From the NCBI RefSeq assembly GCF_022569295.1, contig NZ_JAKFIA010000001.1:1875001-1939000 (forward strand): DNA of 64,000 nt, in the 5' to 3' direction. The position numbers and the translations under genes are program-made. The stretch is from Pedomonas mirosovicensis. GTDB taxonomy: Bacteria > Pseudomonadota > Alphaproteobacteria > Sphingomonadales > Sphingomonadaceae. Shown one piece after another: positions 9,964-19,711 of the stretch. How positions within the stretch are numbered: position 1 is the first letter of the stretch; each line of letters opens with the position of its first letter. The notes below the pieces were generated by a model. That model was given only the letters and a program-made list of their open reading frames with translations. It was not told the DNA's origin and did no database searches.

Positions 9964-11397
9964 ATGGGTTCAAGTCCAACCCCGGTGGTCACGCGCTTTG
10001 CGCCATCTCCGACCGGTTTCCTGCATATCGGCGGTGCCCGCACCGCCCTCTTCAACTATCTCTTCGCCCGTCATTTTGGCGGCAAGTTCCTGCTCCGCAT
10101 CGAGGATACGGACCGCGAGCGCTCCACCCAGGCGGCGATCGATGCCATCATCGATGGCATGAAATGGCTCGACCTCGAATGGGATGGCGAAATCACCTAT
10201 CAGTTCGCGCGCGCCGAGCGGCACGCCGAGGTGGCCCGCCAGCTGCTGGCCGAGGGCAAGGCCTACTACTGCTACGCGACGCCGGAAGAGCTGGAGGAGA
10301 TGCGCGCCATCGCCCGCGCCGAGGGCCGGCCGATGAAGTACGACGGCCGCTGGCGCGACCGCGACCCGTCCGAGGCTCCGGAAGGCGTGAAGCCGGTCAT
10401 CCGTCTCAAAGCCCCGCAAACGGGCGAGACCACCATCCGCGATCTGGTGCAGGGCGATGTCACCGTCTCTCACGAGCAGCTGGACGACATGGTCCTGCTG
10501 CGCGCCGATGGCACCCCCACCTACATGCTGGCGGTGGTGGTGGACGACCATGACATGGGCGTCACCCACGTTATCCGCGGCGACGATCACCTCAACAATG
10601 CCTTCCGCCAGCTGGCGCTCATTCGCGCCATGGGCTGGCCGGAGCCCACCTATGCCCACATCCCGCTCATTCATGGGGCGGACGGCGCCAAGCTCTCCAA
10701 GCGCCACGGCGCGCTGGGCGTCACCGACTATCGCGAGATGGGCTTTCTGCCCGAGGCGGTGGAGAACTATCTCCTGCGCCTCGGCTGGGGTTACGGCGAT
10801 GAGGAGATCATTTCCCGCCAGCAGGCCATCGAGTGGTTTTCCATCGAAGCCGTGGGCCGTTCCCCTTCGCGCTTCGATTTGAAGAAACTTGAGTACCTCA
10901 ATGGTCATTATATGCGGGAGGCTGACGACCTGCGCCTGACCGAACTGGTTGCGCCGCGTATCGAGTCCCTGCTTGAGCGGACCCTGTCGGTTACGGAGCG
11001 CTCCATGCTGCAAAGCAACATCAAGGAGCTGAAGGTTCGCGCCAAGACGTTGGTTGAATTGGCCCAGAGCGCACTTTTCTTCTTTCGCACTCGCCCAATT
11101 CCGCTCGACGCGGGCGCAATGAAGCTGCTACAACCTCCAGCACCCGATGTTCTTCGGGAAGCCCATCAGGCGCTGGCGGGAACCGCCGAGTGGCGGGCTG
11201 AGGCCCTTGAGGCAACGGTTCGTGCGCTGGCGGAACGTCTGGGGGTAGGACTGGGCAAGGTCGCGCAGCCCCTGCGCGCGGCATTGACCGGTTCAACGAC
11301 TTCGCCTGGCATCTTCGACGTGCTGGCGGGGCTTGGGAGGGAGGAGAGCCTCGGCCGCATGGAAGACGCAATTGCGGCGACCGCGTCTGAGCAGTGA
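9964..11397 (+). CDS. gltX: Glutamate--tRNA ligase
   Basis: Class I aminoacyl-tRNA synthetase that charges tRNA-Glu (and perhaps tRNA-Gln for later transamidation) in the cytoplasm. It has 477 residues, the normal size. The HIGH-type motif HIGG is at residues 21-24 within [19 protein letters not shown], and the KMSKS-type motif KLSKRHG is near residue 242. The C-terminal half is the helical anticodon-binding region. gltA follows 42 bases downstream on the same strand, as in other sphingomonads. Confidence 0.97.
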   Translation: MGSSPTPVVTRFAPSPTGFLHIGGARTALFNYLFARHFGGKFLLRIEDTDRERSTQAAIDAIIDGMKWLDLEWDGEITYQFARAERHAEVARQLLAEGKAYYCYATPEELEEMRAIARAEGRPMKYDGRWRDRDPSEAPEGVKPVIRLKAPQTGETTIRDLVQGDVTVSHEQLDDMVLLRADGTPTYMLAVVVDDHDMGVTHVIRGDDHLNNAFRQLALIRAMGWPEPTYAHIPLIHGADGAKLSKRHGALGVTDYREMGFLPEAVENYLLRLGWGYGDEEIISRQQAIEWFSIEAVGRSPSRFDLKKLEYLNGHYMREADDLRLTELVAPRIESLLERTLSVTERSMLQSNIKELKVRAKTLVELAQSALFFFRTRPIPLDAGAMKLLQPPAPDVLREAHQALAGTAEWRAEALEATVRALAERLGVGLGKVAQPLRAALTGSTTSPGIFDVLAGLGREESLGRMEDAIAATASEQ

Positions 11398-11439
11398 ACA
11401 CGACCATAAATGCGTAATGGGGATAGGTAAGGACGAGAT

Positions 11440-12726
11440 ATGACGAACAAGTCGGCTACGTTGAATACTGGGAACGGCAACATTGACCTTCCCATCCTGA
11501 GCGGCACCGTTGGGCCGGATGTCATCGACGTCCGCAAGCTCTATGGCGGAACCGGCATGTTCACCTACGATCCCGGCTTTACCTCGACGGCGAGCTGCGA
11601 GTCGAAGATCACCTACATCGATGGTGATCAGGGCGTGCTGCTGCACCGCGGCTACCCCATCGAGCAGCTGGCCGAGAAGTCCAACTTCATGGAAGTGGCC
11701 TACCTGCTGCTGCACGGCGAGCTGCCCGGCAAGGAAGAGTTCGAGCAGTTCCGCTACACCATCACCCGCCACACGATGGTGCACGAGCAGCTGGCCAACT
11801 TCTACCGCGGGTTCCGCCGCGACGCGCACCCGATGGCCATCATGTGCGGCGTGGTTGGCGCCCTGTCGGCCTTCTACCATGATTCGACCGACATCAACGA
11901 TCCCGAGCAGCGCAAGATCGCCAGCCACCGGATGATCGCCAAGATCCCGACGCTGGCCGCCATGGCCTACAAATACTCCCTCGGCCAGCCCTTCCAGTAT
12001 CCGGACAACGCCCTGTCCTACACCGGCAACTTCCTGAAGATGACCTTCGCCGTTCCGGCCGAGCCCTACGAGGTTGACCCGATCGTCGAGCGCGCGCTGG
12101 ATCGCATCTTCATCCTGCATGCCGACCACGAGCAGAACGCCTCCACCTCCACGGTGCGTCTGGCGGGCTCCTCGGGCGCCAATCCGTTCGCCTGCATCGC
12201 GGCCGGCATCGCCTGCCTGTGGGGCCCGGCCCACGGCGGCGCGAACGAGGCCGCGCTCAACATGCTGCGCGAAATCGGCACCCCGGCGAAGATCAAGGAA
12301 TATGTTGCCCGCGCCAAGGACAAGAACGATCCGTTCCGCCTGATGGGCTTCGGCCACCGCGTCTACAAGAACTACGATCCGCGCGCCAAGGTGATGCAGC
12401 AGACCGCCAAGGAAGTGCTGGAGCGCCTGAACGTTCAGGACCCGATCTTCGACGTGGCCCGCGAGCTGGAGCAGATCGCCCTGCACGACGACTACTTCAT
12501 CGAGAAGAAGCTCTACCCGAACGTGGACTTCTACTCGGGCATCATCCTGAACGCGATCGGCTTCCCGACCACCATGTTCACCGTGCTGTTCGCCCTCGCC
12601 CGCACCGTGGGCTGGGTCGCTCAGTGGAACGAGATGATCGAGGATCCGTCTCAGAAGATCGGCCGTCCGCGTCAGCTCTATGTCGGCGCCACCCAGCGCG
12701 ACTACGTGGACATCGCCAGCCGCTAA
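11440..12726 (+). CDS. gltA: Citrate synthase
   Basis: Condenses acetyl-CoA and oxaloacetate to citrate, the entry to the TCA cycle. It has 428 residues, the size of the hexameric type II (NADH-sensitive) Gram-negative enzymes. The catalytic region is visible in [15 protein letters not shown] and [14 protein letters not shown], and the N-terminal domain in [17 protein letters not shown] purine-rich stretch (GGTAAGGACGAG) precedes the ATG at 11440. A strong terminator follows at 12752-12787. Confidence 0.98.
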   Translation: MTNKSATLNTGNGNIDLPILSGTVGPDVIDVRKLYGGTGMFTYDPGFTSTASCESKITYIDGDQGVLLHRGYPIEQLAEKSNFMEVAYLLLHGELPGKEEFEQFRYTITRHTMVHEQLANFYRGFRRDAHPMAIMCGVVGALSAFYHDSTDINDPEQRKIASHRMIAKIPTLAAMAYKYSLGQPFQYPDNALSYTGNFLKMTFAVPAEPYEVDPIVERALDRIFILHADHEQNASTSTVRLAGSSGANPFACIAAGIACLWGPAHGGANEAALNMLREIGTPAKIKEYVARAKDKNDPFRLMGFGHRVYKNYDPRAKVMQQTAKEVLERLNVQDPIFDVARELEQIALHDDYFIEKKLYPNVDFYSGIILNAIGFPTTMFTVLFALARTVGWVAQWNEMIEDPSQKIGRPRQLYVGATQRDYVDIASR

Positions 12727-12751
12727 ACGCTGGCGGTTTCTGCCGAAACCA

Positions 12752-12787
12752 GAAGGGCGTGGGTTCAACCGAACCCACGCCCTTTTC
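12752..12787 (+). terminator. Intrinsic terminator of gltA
   Basis: Near-perfect stem GGGCGTGGGTTC/GAACCCACGCCC with a short loop, followed by a T-tract. It lies 26 bases past the gltA stop codon and may also serve the convergent minus-strand gene. Confidence 0.9.
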
Positions 12788-12810
12788 GCTTTCGCGTCCT
12801 CTGGTCGCCC

Positions 12811-13845
12811 TTACTGTTTGCCGCCGCTGTCTCTCTCGGTAAGGGACTTGTCCAACGTAATCTTCCGGGAATCACGGGAGATACGCGCCACCGGCTTCAA
12901 CTCTTTAATAAACTTGACCACCTGCTCCTGCGAAGGCAGCGCCGAGAGTTGGGGAAACTGGTGAATCTGGTCCACATCGGCAAGCATCAGGGAGAAGTCC
13001 GGTCCCTTCCCGGCTTCGAGCGCCGGTATCGCCTCGGTTTGAAGCACACGGCCCGAATCCGCCAGCGCCAGCACGTAGCCGTCGGTCGCGCCGCCCTTCC
13101 GGTAGAGGCTCCATACTATTTCCTCCGCGCCCTCCCGGCACCAGACCTGGGTGGATGCGTCCTGGTTCATTGCCAAGGCCCTCATCCCCACCAGCAACAC
13201 CCTCGCTCCATCCGGCTTGAGCGCCTCCGCTTGCTGATACTGAAGCGGCTCGGCGCACTCTTTAACCTCGACGGCAGCCGGGGCATCCGGCCCGCCCGGC
13301 AACCGGATGGCGTTCAGAATTTGCTCGATTTTGCCCTCCACATCCGCAGCGGATCCTGGACCGGTCAATCTGACCTTGAGGAGCCAGTCTCCCACAGGCA
13401 CCAAGGCCAACGCCGTTGCAGCCATTCCATCCGGCATGGCGTAGCTAACGCGCATCGCGCTGGCCGTCTTGCCTCCCGGAGGGGCAAAGATTGTCGCCGC
13501 CTTGGGGGTGCTTACCTTCTGAAACATCCTGAGCATCGCATGGGATCGATCGAACCACAGCGGCACATTCATTATCGCCGGGCGATACAGGTAGATGGTG
13601 GCATAGCCCTCGCTGCCCTCGCCTTCATAGCGCGCAAGGATATCCAATTGCTTGCCCCCGGTGGCGTCCTGCACCTCTCCCCGCTCCACGCCAAGAAGAC
13701 TGCCTGGAAGCACCACGCCGGATTTCTCGTGCTTCCATTCGGAGGCCCCGCCTTCCGCGATGGTCTGATAGCGCACCTGCCCTTGTGCGGTTGTCGCTAC
13801 CGCAACGCATAAGCCAATAATCCCCAACCAAAGCCCTGCGCGCAT
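12811..13845 (-). CDS. Secreted protein of unknown function
   Basis: Not recognised. The start at 13845 is supported by an AGGGGG Shine-Dalgarno about 7 bases upstream. The first about 25 residues (MRAGLWLGIIGLCVAVA...) form a signal peptide with a probable AxA-type cleavage at AQG/Q, so the 344-residue product is likely periplasmic. The mature part has no motif I can name. It resembles the product of 14679-15668 in layout and short blocks: LLG near residue 40, a Y-[AL]-x-RP block near residue 80, and a C-terminal Q[VI]V...PVAR block. The two genes look like paralogues flanking a glutathione transferase gene. Confidence 0.6.
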   Translation of the reverse strand: MRAGLWLGIIGLCVAVATTAQGQVRYQTIAEGGASEWKHEKSGVVLPGSLLGVERGEVQDATGGKQLDILARYEGEGSEGYATIYLYRPAIMNVPLWFDRSHAMLRMFQKVSTPKAATIFAPPGGKTASAMRVSYAMPDGMAATALALVPVGDWLLKVRLTGPGSAADVEGKIEQILNAIRLPGGPDAPAAVEVKECAEPLQYQQAEALKPDGARVLLVGMRALAMNQDASTQVWCREGAEEIVWSLYRKGGATDGYVLALADSGRVLQTEAIPALEAGKGPDFSLMLADVDQIHQFPQLSALPSQEQVVKFIKELKPVARISRDSRKITLDKSLTERDSGGKQ

Positions 13846-14009
13846 ATGGTTCCCCCTTCGCTTGCCGCACAGCGCAACATTAGGATGCAAAGTTGAGTAT
13901 AATCAAAGTATTCTCGCCTTATACGTGTGTTCCGTCCGGCTATTTCCCGTCGCGCTTGACATCTCGGGCATAATCCCGACCTTCACCGCGCAACGAAGAG
14001 AGATGATCC

Positions 14010-14630
14010 ATGCTGAAGATCTGGGGCCGGGCCAATTCCAACAATGTGAAGAAGGCACTGTGGTGCGCGGAGGAAGCAGGCGTTTCCTACGAGCGCATCG
14101 ACGTGGGCGGAGCCTACGGCAGGCTGGACAGTCCGGAGTTTGCCGCGCTCAACCCCAACCAGCAGATCCCGGTGCTGGAGGACGGCGATCTGGCGTTATG
14201 GGAATCCAACGCCATCGTGCGCTATCTCGCCGCCCGTTATGCGCCGGGCACGCTGTACGCCGCCGATCCCGCCGAGCGCGCACTGGCCGACCGCTGGATG
14301 GACTGGACCAGCATCAACTTCGTGCCGCCCTTCGTCACCATCTTCTGGGGCCTCGTCCGCACGCCGGAGGCCCAGCGGGACATGGCTGCCATCACCGCCG
14401 CCGTCGAGCGTGCCGGAAAGCTCCTCGCCATTGCCGATGACCAGCTGGCCCGCCAGCCCTTTCTCTCCGGCAGTCAGCTGGGCATGGGCGACATCCCCCT
14501 CGGCACGGTCATCCATGCCTGGTTCAACCTGCCCATCGAGCGGCGCGACCTGCCCAACCTCGCCCGCTGGTACGATCGCCTGCTTACCCGCCCCGCCTAC
14601 GCCAAGGTCGTCGCCCAGCCGCTGTCGTGA
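14010..14630 (+). CDS. Glutathione S-transferase family protein
   Basis: Cytosolic GST fold. The N-terminal thioredoxin-like domain (residues 1-80) shows NPNQQIPVLEDGDLALWESNAIVRYLA, here noted by its NPNQQIPVLED and WESNAI blocks that bind glutathione. The C-terminal helical domain has LGMGDIPLG, the N-capping/hydrophobic-staple block. It has 206 residues. The substrate is unknown. It is a single gene on the plus strand between two minus-strand secreted-protein genes and divergent from the first of them. Confidence 0.9.
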   Translation: MLKIWGRANSNNVKKALWCAEEAGVSYERIDVGGAYGRLDSPEFAALNPNQQIPVLEDGDLALWESNAIVRYLAARYAPGTLYAADPAERALADRWMDWTSINFVPPFVTIFWGLVRTPEAQRDMAAITAAVERAGKLLAIADDQLARQPFLSGSQLGMGDIPLGTVIHAWFNLPIERRDLPNLARWYDRLLTRPAYAKVVAQPLS

Positions 14631-14678
14631 TGGTTGACATGTCGGCGCCGAAGAATCGCCAAAAGGCGCGCCAGCGGC

Positions 14679-15668
14679 TCAGCGTCCGGCCTGGGATGCG
14701 GAAATGACTGATCCATCGGCGCTCAGGGTGAGCCTCGCCACCGGCCCTCGGCCGCGCGTAACCGCCACGATTTGCTCGGGCGTCGGTTCGCTCTCGAAGC
14801 CCGGAAACAGGCCGAACTCCATTGCTCTACGCAGAATTACAGAAAAACCTTTGTTGTTCTTGGTCTCATTGGGATGGATCAAAAGCCCGATTCCGGATTC
14901 ATCCCTTACAATCACGTAGCCTTTCGCTCCGTTTATCGGCCGATAGACGCCACTCTCCAGAAACCAGGGTCCCCGGCAATACTCGGTCCACTCCTGGGCG
15001 TAGGACATGCTTGCTTTTAGTTCGTCAAAGGACACCTGTTCTCGAACGACGGCATCCTGGTCAGGCCGCTCCTGCTCAGCACAGGGTTGGGGCAACGGTT
15101 GCTGAGTTGCGTGCCGTACACTTTGAGGCCACTCTATCGCGCCGATTGCCTGGTCCAGGATCGTATTAGGGTCCAGATCTGGCTGGGATGCCAGGATAAC
15201 GGACACCTTGAATATCCAGCCGTCATCGCCCTGCGCCAAAGCGGAAGCCACGCTTAAATTAGGCATGCGGCTCATAAACCGCCAACCATTGGGCTTTTCT
15301 CCGTCAGCGATCGTGAAGTCCGCCGGAGCAGTGGAGGTCGTTGCCCCCTGGGCCCGCCACCACTGCAGCGAGAAATCTGCCAGGACAGCGCTGTTTCCAA
15401 CACCGGGACGGAAAGCGTAAACCAAAATGGTCGTCTTGCCGTCGGCAGACTCGTATTGGCCAGCAACGTCAGCGATACTCACAACGCTGTAATCGACAAG
15501 GCTCTTGCGGGAATAGCCTAAAAGCTGCGTAGGAAATGTCATGCCCGAGAGATGGGTCCACGCCCCTTCCACCTCCATGACTCTCTTGTGGACTTGGGCG
15601 TCAGCCTTCATTGCGAAAACACAGGATGCTCCCAATACCGCAGCCAATACTATTCCCTTGAGTCCCAC
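14679..15668 (-). CDS. Secreted protein of unknown function, paralogue of 12811-13845
   Basis: Not recognised. It has 329 residues with an N-terminal signal peptide (MGLKGIVLAAVLGASCVFAM, cleavage likely after KADA). Blocks shared with the product of 12811-13845 are a TFPTQLLGYSR-like start, QYESADGKTTILVYAFRP near residue 80, and EQIVAVTRGRGPVARLTL at the C terminus. The relationship was seen by eye, not by alignment software. The local G+C is somewhat lower than its neighbours. Confidence 0.55.
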   Translation of the reverse strand: MGLKGIVLAAVLGASCVFAMKADAQVHKRVMEVEGAWTHLSGMTFPTQLLGYSRKSLVDYSVVSIADVAGQYESADGKTTILVYAFRPGVGNSAVLADFSLQWWRAQGATTSTAPADFTIADGEKPNGWRFMSRMPNLSVASALAQGDDGWIFKVSVILASQPDLDPNTILDQAIGAIEWPQSVRHATQQPLPQPCAEQERPDQDAVVREQVSFDELKASMSYAQEWTEYCRGPWFLESGVYRPINGAKGYVIVRDESGIGLLIHPNETKNNKGFSVILRRAMEFGLFPGFESEPTPEQIVAVTRGRGPVARLTLSADGSVISASQAGR

Positions 15669-15837
15669 CTTACCCCTCCTGCTTCAAGCGCCTCGAGACT
15701 GTCGACACCCAAAGCTACAGAATTTGATACGGAGCTGATACTAGATAGTTTTACGTACCACCCGCCTCTCATTGCAGGAGCAGCATCCCTTGCTGTTGCC
15801 TCCGGCATCGCGGCCCTGACATCTCTCCTTCCCGAAC

Positions 15838-15868
15838 AGAAAAGGCCGGAGCTTTCGCCCCGGCCTTT
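15838..15868 (-). terminator. Terminator of the fabZ end of the envelope block
   Basis: AAGGCCGG/CCGGCCTT stem with a loop of about 10 bases. On the minus strand it is followed by TTTTCTGTTC. It lies about 55 bases past the fabZ stop codon. The rest of 15669-15919 holds no gene that I can support. Confidence 0.75.
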
Positions 15869-15919
15869 CCGCTGTCTGGTCTTCCAGTCCGTTCGTTGCG
15901 TTCGGGTGGATCAGAGCCC

Positions 15920-16378
15920 TTACCCGTTGGCGATCATCGCGCCGAAGTCGGCTTCCGCCATCTTGGTATCGCCCACATAGGCCTCCCCGCGATACTTGCG
16001 GACTGGGCCGCGCGCCTGCGTCTGCGTCACGCGCAGCTGCAGGATGACGCCCGGCTCCACCGGCTTGCGGAACTTGGCGTTGTCGATGTTCATGAAGAAG
16101 ACGAGCTTGCCCTCGGCCTCCCCGCCCATCGAATGCACCGCGTGCACCGCAGCCGTCTGCGCCATCGCCTCGATAATCAGCACCCCCGGCATCACCGGGT
16201 GCCCCGGGAAGTGGCCTTGGAAGAACGGCTCGTTCATGGTGACGGCCTTGATGCCCACCGCCGAGACGTCCTTCACCACTTCGTTCACCCGATCGATCAG
16301 GAGCATGGGGTAGCGATGCGGGATCATTTCCAGAATCCGCTTGAGATCGATGGTTACGGTTTCGGCGGTCTCTGTCAT
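15920..16378 (-). CDS. fabZ: 3-hydroxyacyl-[acyl-carrier-protein] dehydratase FabZ
   Basis: Dehydrates 3-hydroxyacyl-ACP in type II fatty acid synthesis and in lipid A precursor supply. It has 152 residues, single hot-dog fold. Catalytic His56 is in [10 protein letters not shown] and Glu70 in IIEAMAQ. It is the last gene of the minus-strand envelope block; 48 bases separate it from ompH upstream. The lpx genes that often accompany fabZ in other bacteria are not next to it. Confidence 0.97.
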   Translation of the reverse strand: MTETAETVTIDLKRILEMIPHRYPMLLIDRVNEVVKDVSAVGIKAVTMNEPFFQGHFPGHPVMPGVLIIEAMAQTAAVHAVHSMGGEAEGKLVFFMNIDNAKFRKPVEPGVILQLRVTQTQARGPVRKYRGEAYVGDTKMAEADFGAMIANG

Positions 16379-16426
16379 GAACGCATACCCCCCTTTAAGC
16401 TCTGTCAGATCACGTAAACGCTTTGA

Positions 16427-17065
16427 TTACTTCTTGGTGGCAGCCGGCTTGGCGGCCGTCTGCTGGTTCGACTGCGCGGCGGCCTGCGGGGCCGGCGGCG
16501 TGGTCGAGACGGTCGGCAGGCTCTTTTCCATCCGAGCGATCACATCCCCCGTGATGTCGATGCTCGGGTTGGCGAACACCACTGCCTCGCGGTTCAGCAC
16601 CAGGGTTGCGCCCCGCTCCTTGATGATGTCGTTGATGACCGGCTTCGAGCCGTTGAGGATCTGGTCAACCACGAAGTTTTCGGTGCGGGCATAGTCGTTC
16701 CGCAGCTGCGAGACGTCCTTGTCGGCGTTCTGGGCCTTTTCCTGCAGCTCGCGCTGCTTGGCCTGGAGCACGTCCGGCGCGGCGATGCCGGATTCAGCCT
16801 GCTGCTGCAGGGCCTTGGCGTCTGCTTCCAGCTGGGTCTGATAGGTCTTCAGCTTGGATTCCACGGCATTGCGCTTGGAGTCCAGCGTCGGCTGGGCAGC
16901 CTTCAGGGCGGCGGATTCCCGCACCACGCGGTTCAGGTCAACCACCAGGTATTGCGACCGCGCGGCCGAAGCGGCCGGGGCCGCTTCCTGGGCGGCCATG
17001 ACCGGGTTGATCATCGCAAAACCCAGGCCCGCAGAAACAGCGGCGGTCAGGAGAATTTTCTTCAT
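16427..17065 (-). CDS. skp: Periplasmic OmpH/Skp family chaperone
   Basis: Holds unfolded outer-membrane proteins in the periplasm on their way to the BAM complex. It has 212 residues: a signal peptide (residues 1-24, MKKILLTAAVSAGLGFAM...), a long charged coiled-coil middle (about residues 50-130) and a low-complexity Ala/Pro/Gln tail ending in KPAATKK. It sits 1 base downstream of bamA, the usual partner order. Confidence 0.92.
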   Translation of the reverse strand: MKKILLTAAVSAGLGFAMINPVMAAQEAAPAASAARSQYLVVDLNRVVRESAALKAAQPTLDSKRNAVESKLKTYQTQLEADAKALQQQAESGIAAPDVLQAKQRELQEKAQNADKDVSQLRNDYARTENFVVDQILNGSKPVINDIIKERGATLVLNREAVVFANPSIDITGDVIARMEKSLPTVSTTPPAPQAAAQSNQQTAAKPAATKK

Positions 17066-17066
17066 T

Positions 17067-19661
17067 TTAGAACTGTGTCCCTATGTTGAACTGGAAGACT
17101 TCAGTGTCGTCACCCTCTTCCTTGACCAGCGCTTTTGCAAGGTCAATGCGGAACGGGCCAAACGGAGAGTTCCACGAGACGCCGATACCAACCGATACGC
17201 GCGGGCTTGGCGTGTCGCCCAGCAGTTGTTCTGAGATGCCAGTGGTCGTTCCGGCGGCGGAAGCCTTGCTGATGCTCCACAGGCTGCCGACGTCCACATA
17301 AGCCGACGTCCGCAGGCCCATTTCGTTGGCGGCGGCGCCGAGCGGCACCTCCAGCTCGGCGCTGCCGAGATAGTACATCTCGCCGCCGAGCGGATCGTCA
17401 TAGGACAGGCCTGCCGACGAGCAGGTCTTGGCCTCCACGCCCGCCTCCGTGCAGGTACGCACGGAGCGCGGACCGATGCCGCGGATCTCGAAGCCGCGGA
17501 TGCGCGGGCCGCCGAGGAAGAAGCGGTCGTTGATCCGCACGTTCTGGCCGCCCCAGCCGAACACCGCACCGCCCTCGGCGCCGGTCCGCAGGACGAAGTT
17601 GGAGCCGAACAGGCGCCAGTAGCGGTCGTAGTCGATGCGGCTGTTCACGTACTTCACGCCGCCGCCGACACCGGCGAAATCCTGGCTGAAGGTGAAGCGC
17701 TGGCCGCGGCTCGGGCGGATGGCGTTGTCGCGGTTGTCGAATACCAGCGTGTAGCCGACGGACGAGGTGGTGCGGTTGGACTCGCCCGTGGGGCCGACCA
17801 GATCGCAAAGGTACGTACCCGCGGTGAACAGGTTACACTGGCCGTTGGTGAAGTAGACGCTCCGGTCCAGCGACACCTCGGCCTGCGACAGGCCGTAGCG
17901 CAGGCCCAGCGACCAGAACTCGGTGATCGGGAAGCCCGAGCGCAGACGGAAGCCGGTGGTCACCTCTTCGTAGGTGGTCTGCCGGTCGTCGTTGCCCACC
18001 TCATTGAAGCGGAAGCTGTTCAGGTCGCGCCGGTAGACGTCGATACCCGCCGCCAGGTTCTTGTCGAGGAAATAGGGCTCGGTGAACGACAGGTCGATTT
18101 CGCTGCGATAGCTCGACAGCGTGAAGCCCAGCCGCGCCTCCTGGCCCTTGCCGAGCAGGTTGCGCTCGGTGATCGACACGTCGGCGATGAAGCTCTCGAT
18201 CGAGGAGAAGCCTGCGCCGACCTGGAGTTCGCCGGTGGATTTCTCTTCCACGTTCACTTCCAGCACCACGCGGTCGGGCGTGGAGCCCGGCTTCTGTTCG
18301 ATCTCCAGATTGTCCTGGAAGAAGCCCAGCGACTGGATGCGATCGCGCGAGCGACGCACCTTGAAGCTGTTGAACGGATCGCCCTCGGCCAGACGGAACT
18401 CGCGGCGGATCACCTTGTCGAGCGTCCGCACGTTGCCGTTGATGTCGATGCGCTCCACGTAGACGCGCGGCGCCTCGTTGACGACGAACGTCACGTCCAT
18501 CGTCAGGTCTTCCTTGTTGCGGTTGATCTGCGGACGGATGTCCGCAAATGCATAACCGAACAGGCCGGCCGTCTCGGTCAGGCTCTCGATCGTGGTTTCG
18601 ATCTGCTTGGCGTTGTACCAGCTGCCTTCCTTGATCTGGATGAGGTGGCGCAGCAGCTCCGGCTTCAGGTCGCGGATCTTGCTCTCCACGTCGATCTTGC
18701 CGAACTTGTAGCGCTCGCCTTCCTCCACCACGTAGGTCTGCACGAAGTCCTTGCGGTTCGGCGCAAGCTCCGAGGCCACCGACACCACGCGGAAGTCCGC
18801 ATAGCCTTCCGTCAGGTAGAACTGGCGCAGCTTTTCCCGGTCGTAGGCGGTGCGATCCGGGTCATAGGTGTCGTTGGAGGTGAGGAACCGCCACCAGCGG
18901 GCCTGCCGGGTCGCCATCTCGCCGCGCAGGTCGCCATCCGAGAACTTCTCGTTACCGATGATGTTGATCTGCCGGACCTTAGACTTCGGCCCTTCCGTGA
19001 TCTCGAACACCAAGTCGATGCGGTTCTGCGGCAGCTGGATCGCCACCGGGTTGACCGAGGCGGCGAACCGGCCCGAGCGGCGGGCCAGTTCGAGAATGCG
19101 CGCCACATCCGCCCGCACCTTGGAGCGGGTGAAGATCTGGCGCGGGGCCAGCTTCACCTCGGGGCGCAGCTTGTCTTCCTTAAGGCTGTCGTTGCCCTCG
19201 AAGACGATGCGGTTGATGATCGGGTTCTCCCGCACCTTCACCGTGATGACGCCGTTGTTGTCGACGATCTGCACGTCGGCGAAGAACTCGGTGGAGAACA
19301 GGCGCTTCAGGGCCTGGTCCAGCACGTCCTGGTCGTAGGGGTCGCCCACTTCCAGGTTCATGTATGAGCGGACCGTCTCCGGTTCCAGGCGCTGGTTGCC
19401 CTCGACCGCGATGGCGCGGATCGCGCGCTGCTCGGCCGTCGGCGCCGCTGCGGGCGCGGCCGTTTGGGCCGCCCCCTGGGTTTGGGCCGGAGCCTGTTCC
19501 TGCGCCGCCCCCTGATTCTGGCCCTGTACCGGCGTGGGTGCGGCCGGGCCCGCCGGGCCAACCTGCTGGGCGCTGGCCAGTACCGGCGTCAGGGCCGTGG
19601 TCACCGTCAGGATGACGGCCAGCGTTGATGCCGAAGACCGGTGATTACCCCTAGAACTCAC
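17067..19661 (-). CDS. bamA: Outer membrane protein assembly factor BamA
   Basis: The central outer-membrane component of the BAM complex that inserts beta-barrel proteins. It has 864 residues. A signal peptide (to about residue 31) and an unusual Gln/Pro/Ala-rich linker (residues 32-80) precede five POTRA domains (about 85-430). The C-terminal barrel contains the IRGFE lid-lock motif and ends in Phe (FNIGTQF), the outer-membrane sorting signature. It lies downstream of rseP and upstream of skp, as in other proteobacteria. Confidence 0.97.
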   Translation of the reverse strand: MSSRGNHRSSASTLAVILTVTTALTPVLASAQQVGPAGPAAPTPVQGQNQGAAQEQAPAQTQGAAQTAAPAAAPTAEQRAIRAIAVEGNQRLEPETVRSYMNLEVGDPYDQDVLDQALKRLFSTEFFADVQIVDNNGVITVKVRENPIINRIVFEGNDSLKEDKLRPEVKLAPRQIFTRSKVRADVARILELARRSGRFAASVNPVAIQLPQNRIDLVFEITEGPKSKVRQINIIGNEKFSDGDLRGEMATRQARWWRFLTSNDTYDPDRTAYDREKLRQFYLTEGYADFRVVSVASELAPNRKDFVQTYVVEEGERYKFGKIDVESKIRDLKPELLRHLIQIKEGSWYNAKQIETTIESLTETAGLFGYAFADIRPQINRNKEDLTMDVTFVVNEAPRVYVERIDINGNVRTLDKVIRREFRLAEGDPFNSFKVRRSRDRIQSLGFFQDNLEIEQKPGSTPDRVVLEVNVEEKSTGELQVGAGFSSIESFIADVSITERNLLGKGQEARLGFTLSSYRSEIDLSFTEPYFLDKNLAAGIDVYRRDLNSFRFNEVGNDDRQTTYEEVTTGFRLRSGFPITEFWSLGLRYGLSQAEVSLDRSVYFTNGQCNLFTAGTYLCDLVGPTGESNRTTSSVGYTLVFDNRDNAIRPSRGQRFTFSQDFAGVGGGVKYVNSRIDYDRYWRLFGSNFVLRTGAEGGAVFGWGGQNVRINDRFFLGGPRIRGFEIRGIGPRSVRTCTEAGVEAKTCSSAGLSYDDPLGGEMYYLGSAELEVPLGAAANEMGLRTSAYVDVGSLWSISKASAAGTTTGISEQLLGDTPSPRVSVGIGVSWNSPFGPFRIDLAKALVKEEGDDTEVFQFNIGTQF

Positions 19662-19711
19662 GCGTGTTGCCCCTGTCCCGCTGATGCCAAGTTAATGAGT
19701 GAAGTACGCGA

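Noticed and set aside
18645-19367. Plus-strand ORF inside bamA
   Set aside because: Shadow frame opposite conserved POTRA-coding DNA.
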